Assembly: GCA_043769295.1 (NCBI GenBank)
Contig: JAYVJL010000138.1
Location: forward strand, 1 to 16,765
DNA length: 16,765 bases
Source of the DNA: Aalborgiella sp043769295
Lineage (GTDB): Bacteria > Pseudomonadota > Gammaproteobacteria > Burkholderiales > Burkholderiaceae_C
Direction of reading: 5' to 3'
Below are positions 6,308-13,214 of this stretch, one piece after another. Under the pieces are notes generated by a model. The model was given only the letters and a program-made list of their open reading frames with translations, was not told the DNA's origin and ran no database searches. Each line of letters begins with the position of its first letter. Positions within the stretch are counted from its first letter, which is position 1. The position numbers were made by a program, and so were the translations under genes.

Positions 6308-7507
6308 TCAAACCTCCGCCACTTCCAGCCCGTTAGCGCGCAGTTGTTCCATGATCTGGGCGATGTGTGCGCGTCCTCGCGTCTGCAAAACCAGTTCAAT
6401 TTCGACGTTTTGGACCGACAAGCCAGTAAACGCGCGTTGGTGGTGCACTTCGTCGATGTTCGCGCCCGCGTCGGCCACCGTGGCGGTGATCTTGGCCAAC
6501 ATGCCTGGCACGTCGCGGGCGCTGACGCGGATCCGTGCCAAACGCCCGGCGCGCACCATGCCGCGTTCGATGATGGCGGCTAGCAAGAGAGGGTCGATAT
6601 TGCCGCCGCACAGCACGAGACCAATCTTTTTGCCTTTGAAACGTTCCGGGTATTTCAGGACGGCAGCCAATCCCGCTGCACCTGCGCCTTCGACCAGGGT
6701 TTTTTCAATCTCCAGCAACATCACAATTGCTTGCTCGATATCGCCTTCGTCCACCAACACCAGGTCGTCAACCAGTCGGGCGACAGCTTCCAGGCAAATC
6801 TTGCCGGGCGTGCCCACCGCAATGCCTTCTGCAATGGTGCTGCTACCCTGCAGGTGATGGGTGCCTTTGATGGCGTTGAACATGGCGGGGAAGCGGGTGG
6901 TTTGCACGCCAACAATCTCGATTTTGGGATTGAGTGCTTTTGTCGCCGTGGCAATGCCGGTGATCAAACCACCGCCGCCAATGGCAATCACCAGCGTATC
7001 CAGATCCGGCACAGTTTGCAGCATTTCCAGCCCGACCGTGCCTTGACCGGCGGCGATGGCTTCGTCGTCATAGGGGTGGACAAAGGTCAGGCCCTGTTCG
7101 CTGGCCAGTTTCAGGGCGTGGACGCGGGCTTCATCCAGCGTGTCGCCATGCAGCACCACTTCTGCACCGAAGCCACGGGTGCGCTCGACTTTGACGCCGG
7201 GGGTGAAGCGCGGCATCACAATCACCGCCCTCAAACCCAGCCGCTGCGCATGGTAGGCCACGCCTTGCGCATGGTTGCCCGCACTCATGGCGACGACGCC
7301 GGCGGTTTTTTCATGGTCTGAAAGCTGCGCCAGTTTGTTGCACGCGCCGCGCTCTTTGAAAGAGGCGGTGAACTGCAAGTTTTCAAACTTCAGGTAAATC
7401 TCTGCGCCAACCAGTTCAGAAAGCGTTTGGGAGGCGACGAAGGGCGTGTTTAAAACATGGCCATTTAAGCGGGCTGCTGCTTGACGGATGGTGTCTAGTG
7501 TGATCAT
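6308..7507 (-). CDS. ilvA: Threonine ammonia-lyase (dehydratase) with C-terminal ACT-like domain
   Basis: A 399-residue PLP enzyme converting L-threonine to 2-oxobutanoate and ammonia, the first step towards isoleucine or a catabolic route. The fold-type II motifs are intact: FTASFKERGACNKL with the Schiff-base Lys (K51), SAGNHAQGVAYHA (75-87), the phosphate loop GGGGL (177-181) and the C-terminal LCGGNIDP. Residues ~325-399 form one ACT-like domain (RIRVSARDVPGMLAKI), so this is the ~400-residue 'medium' form, unlike the ~515-residue biosynthetic IlvA with two ACT-like domains. Whether it is feedback-inhibited cannot be seen. I chose the ATG at 7507 because the family begins at MITLDTIRQAA; an in-frame ATG at 7552 would add 15 unlike residues, and neither has a good ribosome binding site. 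It is transcribed divergently from the AAA+ gene. Confidence 0.9.
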   Translation of the reverse strand: MITLDTIRQAAARLNGHVLNTPFVASQTLSELVGAEIYLKFENLQFTASFKERGACNKLAQLSDHEKTAGVVAMSAGNHAQGVAYHAQRLGLRAVIVMPRFTPGVKVERTRGFGAEVVLHGDTLDEARVHALKLASEQGLTFVHPYDDEAIAAGQGTVGLEMLQTVPDLDTLVIAIGGGGLITGIATATKALNPKIEIVGVQTTRFPAMFNAIKGTHHLQGSSTIAEGIAVGTPGKICLEAVARLVDDLVLVDEGDIEQAIVMLLEIEKTLVEGAGAAGLAAVLKYPERFKGKKIGLVLCGGNIDPLLLAAIIERGMVRAGRLARIRVSARDVPGMLAKITATVADAGANIDEVHHQRAFTGLSVQNVEIELVLQTRGRAHIAQIMEQLRANGLEVAEV

Positions 7508-7686
7508 GGCGTGATTGTGCTGGTTTTTTGGCTCACGGAACGATGGTGGCATCTAGAAGGAACGTTGTACGATTTCTACATAAACTGTGTGTTTTTTGAT
7601 AAATTACGCGACGTGGGGGTATTCCAAAGCCAGTTGAACTGCGTTATGGTGACACACGCGACTTGTCGTCGCTGGAGGCTATTCTT
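7508..7686. promoter_or_regulatory. Divergent upstream region of ilvA-like and AAA+ genes
   Basis: 179 bp shared by two divergent genes, with an AT-rich core (about 7572-7606). It must hold both promoters, but I could not fix hexamer pairs with confidence. The part nearest the AAA+ gene holds its ribosome binding site GGAGG (7674-7678), 8 bases before the ATG at 7687. Confidence 0.5.
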
Positions 7687-10014
7687 ATGAGCAAGCGTTC
7701 GGTCGATGATCTGATGAAAGTGCCGGCTAGCGAGCTGCTGCTGTCGCCTGGCCTGAAAACCGCGCCGGTGATGGACCTGATGTGTTCGCACTTCGTGCTT
7801 ACTTTGGCGGCGAAACAGGGCCCCAAGTTCAATGTGCGGCGCGACTTGAACAGCTTGCTGGCCTTGTCCGGCCGGCACATGGTGTGGCCCACACATGTGT
7901 TCAACCGAGTGCGCGAGTTTCTGAACCGACGCTGCAAAGACAACGATTTTTGGCGCGGCCACGAGTTGTTGAACAACCAGGAATTTATTGAACGCCATGG
8001 CACGTGGCGTGGTCCTTATGAAGAAGGGACCCTATTTTTCTATCTGGATGAATTCGCCAAAGATCAACCCAAAGATTTGCTTTCGGTTCTGGCCGTCACA
8101 GGGGATTGGTTGACACACGCCCTGAAAAAGCACAGCACCCTGGTCGAAAAAAACATCGCAGCCCTGAGCAATTTGCTGCAGCTCAACAAAGCCGAACGAG
8201 CGCTGTTGCTGTATGGCACGCTGGCACGCTACCAGCGTGATCTGCGCAGTCTTTTGGTGGAGTTCAAGGTCAACAATGCGCCAGAAGCCTATGCCGCCAT
8301 TGCCGAAGTGGCCGGCGTGACGGCCAGCGAGGTGGGCGAAGCCCTGCGCGCCGGCTCGCGGCTGGAGCGCATTGGCCTGGTTGAAAACCTGATTTCTGAA
8401 CACAGCATCACCGATCTGTCGGACTTGATGAAAGTCAGCGAGAAGCTGCCGCCGGTGCTGATGCGCGAGTACCGCGACCAAAGCGAATTGATGGCGGTGT
8501 TTACCAAACCGGCCAGCAAGTCTGCGCTGGGTTTGAGCGATTTTTCGTTTGTGCAAGAAGACACACAGGTGCTGTGCGCTTTGATCAGCAATGCGGTTGA
8601 GCGCAAAGAATTGGGTGTCAATATTTTGCTTTACGGTCCTCCGGGTACCGGTAAAACAGAGTTGGCCAAAGTGGTTGCACAAGCGTCGGGGCTGGACTTG
8701 TATGAGGTGGAGTATGCGGATCGCGACGGCAATTCGCTCAGTGGGCGCGACCGTTATCGTTCGCTGCAAATTGCCCAGGTTTTCCTGAAAGGCAGCCCGC
8801 AGGTGGCATTGATGTTTGATGAGGTGGAAGATGTTTTTCCTTCGGTTAGCGTGGATGCCGCCAACTTGATGGCGCGGCAGGAACAGCAAGCGTTTTCAAG
8901 TGCGGTGAGCCACAGCGTCAACGGTAAGGCGTGGGTGAATCAAATTCTGGAGACCAACCCGGTACCGACCATTTGGGTGACCAACCGCATTGAACAAATC
9001 GACCCGGCTTTTCGGCGTCGGTTTGCCTACCATTTGGAGTTGAAATCGCCACCCCCCGGTGCGCGCGAACAGCTGGTACGCAAAACGCTGGATGGCGTGG
9101 AGGTGAGCGCTGAATTTGTCGCCAAATTAACCGAGCGCAAGGGACTGACGCCCGCGCAAATCCGAACGGCGGTACGGTTTGCCGGTTTGGCGATGACCGA
9201 TGACATGAGTTTGGAGAAGTTGATTGAGCGTCAGCTTAAAAACGCGGACGCAGCTTTGGGGAACAAGGTAGACAACCCCCAAAGCCGTCCAACCATCACG
9301 ACCTACAACCTGGACATGCTGAATGTTGAAACGCGGTTTGAAGTGCCGCGCATTGTCAAAGCATTGAAAGAGCGTGGGCATGGCACTTTGTGTTTTTATG
9401 GCGCACCAGGCACGGGTAAAACGGCTTTGGCTGAACATATTGCGAAGGTGCTCGAGCGCCCCTTGATCATCAAGCAAGCCAGTGACCTGATGAGTAAGTT
9501 TGTCGGAGAAACCGAGCAAAACATGGCGGCCATGTTCAAAGAAGCTGAAGCTGAAAATGCCGTGCTGTTGCTGGATGAAGCCGATAGCTTCTTACAAGAC
9601 CGGCGTGGTGCGCAGCGCAGCTACGAGGTGACGGAGGTGAACGAAATGCTGCAGGGTATGGAGCGATTCAAAGGCATCTTTGTCTGCACCACCAATCTGC
9701 TGGACCGCATTGATCAGGCGGCTTTGCGACGCTTTACGTTCAAAATCAAGTTCAAACCCTTGACGCCAGAACAGCGCGAAAGCATGTTTGTGACAGAGGC
9801 TTTGATGGGTGATACCAGTCTGCTTGGTCCGGATTTGAGAGTCCGCTTGGCCAAGCTGGAGGTTTTGTGCCCGGGCGATTTTGCGGCTGTGAAGCGTCAA
9901 ATTGATATTTTGGGTGAAGGCTTTACGGCAGATGACTTTTTGACGCAGCTGGAAGCGGAGCATCGTATCAAGCCTGAAGTGCGTGAGGCGCGAAATATGG
10001 GTTTTTTGCAGTGA
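7687..10014 (+). CDS. Double AAA+ ATPase with unrecognised N-terminal region
   Basis: A 775-residue protein with two AAA+ modules. Residues 1 to ~285 are a mostly helical region I do not recognise. Module 1 has Walker A GPPGTGKT (317-324), Walker B VALMFDEVED (373-382), a sensor-1-like IWVTNR (429-434) and DPAFRRRF (439-446) as arginine-finger region. Module 2 has GAPGTGKT (572-579), AVLLLDEADSF (625-635), VCTTN (666-670) and ALRRF (679-683). Module 2 also has the classical pore-loop-like SKFVGETEQN (603-612); module 1 has SLSGRDRYRS there, without the aromatic residue. There is no protease, Clp-N, helicase or transmembrane part. Both ATP sites look active, so a remodelling ATPase acting on protein or nucleoprotein is likely; substrate unknown. 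The ATG at 7687 has a good Shine-Dalgarno (GGAGG, 7674-7678), so I prefer it to a TTG at 7663. Not part of any visible operon. Confidence 0.85.
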   Translation: MSKRSVDDLMKVPASELLLSPGLKTAPVMDLMCSHFVLTLAAKQGPKFNVRRDLNSLLALSGRHMVWPTHVFNRVREFLNRRCKDNDFWRGHELLNNQEFIERHGTWRGPYEEGTLFFYLDEFAKDQPKDLLSVLAVTGDWLTHALKKHSTLVEKNIAALSNLLQLNKAERALLLYGTLARYQRDLRSLLVEFKVNNAPEAYAAIAEVAGVTASEVGEALRAGSRLERIGLVENLISEHSITDLSDLMKVSEKLPPVLMREYRDQSELMAVFTKPASKSALGLSDFSFVQEDTQVLCALISNAVERKELGVNILLYGPPGTGKTELAKVVAQASGLDLYEVEYADRDGNSLSGRDRYRSLQIAQVFLKGSPQVALMFDEVEDVFPSVSVDAANLMARQEQQAFSSAVSHSVNGKAWVNQILETNPVPTIWVTNRIEQIDPAFRRRFAYHLELKSPPPGAREQLVRKTLDGVEVSAEFVAKLTERKGLTPAQIRTAVRFAGLAMTDDMSLEKLIERQLKNADAALGNKVDNPQSRPTITTYNLDMLNVETRFEVPRIVKALKERGHGTLCFYGAPGTGKTALAEHIAKVLERPLIIKQASDLMSKFVGETEQNMAAMFKEAEAENAVLLLDEADSFLQDRRGAQRSYEVTEVNEMLQGMERFKGIFVCTTNLLDRIDQAALRRFTFKIKFKPLTPEQRESMFVTEALMGDTSLLGPDLRVRLAKLEVLCPGDFAAVKRQIDILGEGFTADDFLTQLEAEHRIKPEVREARNMGFLQ

Positions 10015-10020
10015 TGCCGG

Positions 10021-11892
10021 TCAAATCACGACACGCAGCACTTCTTCACCATAGGCTTCCAGCTTTTTGGTGCCAATGCCGCTGATGCCCTCTAGGTCGT
10101 TCAAGCACTGCGGGTCGCGCTCGGCAATAGCCAAGAGGGTGGCATCGTGAAAAATGACATAGGCGGGCAGGTTGTGTTCGCGCGCCACCTCAGCCCGCCA
10201 TGCTTTGAGCGCGCAGAAGCGTTGCTCACCTGCGGCGCTGAGGTTGGCGTGTGATGTTTTGGCCGCGGTGCTGGCGGCGCGTTTTGATTTGCCGCTCTTG
10301 GCCGAACCTGCGCTGGTGGATTCGCGCAGCATGACCTTGATGTCGCCTTTCAAGACGGCGCGCGAAGCCTCGTTCAGCTGCAAGGTGTTGAAGGCCGCGG
10401 CATTGATGTTCAACGCGCCGATGGCAATGAGTTGCCGCAGCACGCTACGCAGCTGTATCTCACTCAATGTTGCGCCAATCCCAAAGGTGCTGATGGCTTC
10501 ATGTCCAAATTGCGTCACTTTTTCGGTCTTTTTTCCGCGCAAGATGTCCATGATGTGGCCTGCGCCAAAGCTGATGCCGCTGTGTTGCTGCACGCGGTAG
10601 ATGGTGCTGAGCAGTTTGCGTGCGGCTTCAGTGCCATCCCATAGTTCAGGCGGTTGCAGACAGTTGTCACAGTTGCCGCACACATACTTGCCTAGGGGGT
10701 TGAGGACGAGTGCTTCACCAAAATAAGACAATAAGCGGCCACGTCGGCAATCCGGGTTTTCAGCCAAAGTCAACAACGCATCAAGCTTGCCGCGCATGAT
10801 GTGTTTGAAGTCCTCACCTGCGGGACTTTCGTCAATCATGCGGCGCTGGTTCACCACGTCCTGCAAGCCGTAGCTCATCCACGCATTGGCGGGCGCGCCA
10901 TCACGGCCTGCACGGCCTGTTTCCTGGTAGTAGGCCTCGATGTTTTTGGGCATGTCCAAATGCGCCACGAAGCGCACATCGGGCTTGTCGATGCCCATGC
11001 CAAAGGCGATGGTCGCCACCATGACCAAACCGTCTTCACGTAAAAACCGGTCTTGGTTGGATTGACGAACAGCGACGTCCAAGCCTGCGTGGTAGGGCAA
11101 CGCGCTGATACCCTGGTCGCACAGTGTTTGCGCGATATCTTCAACTTTTTTGCGGGATTGACAATACACAATGCCAGCGTCACCCTCGTGCTCGTTTTGA
11201 ATAAAACGCAGCAATTGCTGGGTGGGGTCTTTTTTCTCGACCAGGCGATAGCGGATATTCGGCCTGTCAAAACTGCTGATGAATGTCGCCGCGTTTTGTA
11301 ACTGCAGGCGTTCAATCATGTCCTCGCGCGTCAACGCATCAGCTGTGGCTGTTAAGGCAACCCGTGGCACGCTGGCAAAGCGTTCGTGCAAAACGGTTAA
11401 GGCACGGTATTCTGGTCTGAAGTCATGCCCCCATTGGCTCACGCAATGCGCTTCGTCAATAGCAAACAGGCTGAGCAAACCGCGTTCATACAGAGAGTCA
11501 AGTTGCGCCAAAAAACGCGGGTTGGTTACACGTTCTGGTGCCGCATAAAGCATGGTCAATTGACCGGTGAGCAAACGCTTTTCCAGCGCGTTACTGGCTT
11601 CACCAGACAGGGTGGAGTTGAGGTAGGCCGCATCTACGCCCGCTTCCAGCAAGGCGCCGACTTGATCGTGCATGAGGGCGATCAAGGGCGAAATAACAAT
11701 GGTCACGCCATGACCTGCTTCTTGCCTCGCTAGTGCCGGAATTTGATAGCACAAGGACTTACCGCCGCCTGTGGGCATCAAAACCAGCGCATCACCCCCT
11801 TGACTGACATGCGCGACGATGGCTTCTTGGGGGCCTCGAAACTGGGTGTAACCAAAAACGTCGTGGAGTAATTTGCGGTGCAGGTTGGGCAT
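10021..11892 (-). CDS. recQ: ATP-dependent DNA helicase RecQ
   Basis: A 623-residue 3'-5' superfamily 2 helicase acting in recombination and replication-fork repair. Domains in order: Q-motif-like FGYTQFRGPQEAI (13-25), Walker A TGGGKS (41-46), motif II DEAH (146-149), the aromatic-rich loop AHCVSQWGHDFRPEY (148-162), motif VI QETGRAGRDG (323-332), the zinc-binding RQC part with C382, C405, C408 and C411, a winged-helix region, and a C-terminal HRDC domain (~550-623, from RFCALKAWRAEVA). All helicase motifs are intact and length matches E. coli RecQ (about 610). A Ser/Lys/Ala-rich linker (SAGSAKSGKSKRAAS) joins the winged-helix and HRDC parts. The ATG at 11892 fits the family start; a TTG at 11934 would add 14 residues. 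The gene converges on the AAA+ gene with 6 bp between stop codons, and diverges from metH. Confidence 0.95.
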   Translation of the reverse strand: MPNLHRKLLHDVFGYTQFRGPQEAIVAHVSQGGDALVLMPTGGGKSLCYQIPALARQEAGHGVTIVISPLIALMHDQVGALLEAGVDAAYLNSTLSGEASNALEKRLLTGQLTMLYAAPERVTNPRFLAQLDSLYERGLLSLFAIDEAHCVSQWGHDFRPEYRALTVLHERFASVPRVALTATADALTREDMIERLQLQNAATFISSFDRPNIRYRLVEKKDPTQQLLRFIQNEHEGDAGIVYCQSRKKVEDIAQTLCDQGISALPYHAGLDVAVRQSNQDRFLREDGLVMVATIAFGMGIDKPDVRFVAHLDMPKNIEAYYQETGRAGRDGAPANAWMSYGLQDVVNQRRMIDESPAGEDFKHIMRGKLDALLTLAENPDCRRGRLLSYFGEALVLNPLGKYVCGNCDNCLQPPELWDGTEAARKLLSTIYRVQQHSGISFGAGHIMDILRGKKTEKVTQFGHEAISTFGIGATLSEIQLRSVLRQLIAIGALNINAAAFNTLQLNEASRAVLKGDIKVMLRESTSAGSAKSGKSKRAASTAAKTSHANLSAAGEQRFCALKAWRAEVAREHNLPAYVIFHDATLLAIAERDPQCLNDLEGISGIGTKKLEAYGEEVLRVVI

Positions 11893-12021
11893 TAAGTGCT
11901 TGTCATCAAATGATATTTTATGGATTTCTGCCAAGAATCAGCTATATCAGTGACGACATAAGCTTCAATTATTGCCGCTTTCCGCTCTGGCTCGCCAAAG
12001 ACTTTCTACAATGTAAGTCTT
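11893..12021. other. Divergent intergenic region recQ / metH
   Basis: 129 bp between divergent starts. The metH side has a candidate -10 at 12007-12012. No cobalamin or SAM riboswitch could fit in the short metH leader, and no recQ promoter or ribosome binding site could be assigned. Confidence 0.5.
12007..12012 (+). promoter_or_regulatory. Possible -10 element for metH
   Basis: TACAAT, 9 bases before the metH ATG at 12022. A start 6-8 bases downstream would give a transcript with 1-3 leader bases, that is a nearly leaderless mRNA; the absence of a Shine-Dalgarno agrees. No convincing -35 was found. Confidence 0.35.
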
Positions 12022-13071
12022 ATGAAACCAATTATTTATACCCGTGGCCAGCAGTTGCCTGAAATTTTAGCCAAGCGTATTGCCATTTTGGATGGTGCGA
12101 TGGGCACCATGATTCAGCGTTTCAAGCTCAATGAGGCGCAGTACCGTGGTGAACGGTTTGCCAATTTCCACAAAGATGTGAAGGGTAACAACGAGCTTTT
12201 GTCGCTGACAAGGCCCGATGTGATTGCCGATATCCATGAAAAATACCTGGCGGCAGGTGCCGATCTGATCGAAACCAATACGTTTGGTGCAACCACAGTC
12301 GCGCAAGAGGATTACGACATGGCCGATCTGGCGCGTGAGATGAACGTGCAGTCCGCCAAAATTGCACGCGCAGCCTGCGATAAATATGCAACGGTTGATC
12401 GGCCGCGTTTTGTCGCCGGTGCCCTTGGACCGACACCTAAAACCGCCAGTATCAGCCCCGACGTGAACGACCCGGGTGCACGGAATGTGACTTTTGAACA
12501 ATTGCGGGCCGCTTATTACGAGCAAGTTGAAGCGCTGGTAGAGGGTGGTAGCGATGTGCTCTTGGTGGAAACCATTTTTGACACGCTGAATGCCAAGGCC
12601 GCACTGTTTGCGATTGACGAGTATTTTGAGAACTCGGGTGAGCGTTTGCCGCTCATCATCAGCGGCACGGTTACTGACGCATCTGGACGTATTTTGAGCG
12701 GCCAGACGGTAACGGCTTTTTGGCACAGCGTGCGCCATGCGCGGCCTTTGGCGGTGGGTTTAAATTGTGCTTTGGGCGCTGCCTTGATGCGTCCGTACGT
12801 GCAGGAGCTGCATCGTGTGGCGCCTGATACGTACATCAGCTGCTATCCAAATGCCGGCTTGCCTAATCCGATGAGTGATACCGGGTTTGACGAAACGCCC
12901 GATGTGACGTCTCGCTTGGTTCGTGAATTTGCACAAGAGGGTTTGGTCAATATCGTGGGCGGATGCTGTGGTACCACGCCGGATCATATTCATGCCATTC
13001 AACAATCTGTGCAAGCGACGCCAGCACGCGTATTGAAAAATGCCTATTTCCACGCTGACGCGACTGTTTAA
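12022..13071 (+). CDS. metH: Homocysteine-methyltransferase part of split methionine synthase MetH
   Basis: A 349-residue protein equal to the N-terminal homocysteine-binding domain of cobalamin-dependent methionine synthase (about 1,230 residues when unsplit). The barrel motifs are clear: ILDGAMGTMIQ (22-32), ADLIETNTFGAT (80-91), GALGPTPKTASISPDV (133-148), VLLVETIFDTLNAK (179-192). The zinc site is complete: C249 in GLNCALGA and C315/C316 in GGCCGTTPDH. It activates homocysteine thiolate for methyl transfer from methylcobalamin. The TAA at 13069 is followed by non-coding sequence, not by the pterin- and B12-binding part. Split MetH is known in Burkholderiales, where the second part is a separate gene, often adjacent; here the next gene is malic enzyme. 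It could instead be a stand-alone homocysteine S-methyltransferase using S-methylmethionine, but the close MetH likeness argues against that. No Shine-Dalgarno; see the -10 at 12007. Confidence 0.88.
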   Translation: MKPIIYTRGQQLPEILAKRIAILDGAMGTMIQRFKLNEAQYRGERFANFHKDVKGNNELLSLTRPDVIADIHEKYLAAGADLIETNTFGATTVAQEDYDMADLAREMNVQSAKIARAACDKYATVDRPRFVAGALGPTPKTASISPDVNDPGARNVTFEQLRAAYYEQVEALVEGGSDVLLVETIFDTLNAKAALFAIDEYFENSGERLPLIISGTVTDASGRILSGQTVTAFWHSVRHARPLAVGLNCALGAALMRPYVQELHRVAPDTYISCYPNAGLPNPMSDTGFDETPDVTSRLVREFAQEGLVNIVGGCCGTTPDHIHAIQQSVQATPARVLKNAYFHADATV

Positions 13072-13140
13072 GTGCTCTATTTTTACCGTATTGTGCTGTT
13101 TGATGTGGTATTCAGGGATTCTCAAGACTGTCGTCAGGGC

Positions 13141-13146
13141 TACAAT
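13141..13146 (+). promoter_or_regulatory. Possible -10 element for maeB
   Basis: TACAAT in the 143-bp gap after metH, preceded by GGGC and, 16 bp upstream, by a weak -35 candidate TTCTCA (13119-13124). It would give a leader of about 65 bases including the ribosome binding site at 13202-13205. Tentative. Confidence 0.35.
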
Positions 13147-13214
13147 CCAATAAAGTACAACAATCAGCTGTCATCTCAGTGATGCGGATGGCGGCGCAGA
13201 CGGAGACAATTCTT

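Noticed and set aside
8032..8889. 285-residue minus-strand frame inside the AAA+ gene
   Set aside because: Antisense to an intact AAA+ module; His/Gln/Arg-rich translation without motifs.
11893..12021. Cobalamin or SAM riboswitch before metH
   Set aside because: Only 129 bp are available between divergent genes, the candidate -10 lies 9 bases from the start, and no B12-box or SAM-type stem pattern is seen.
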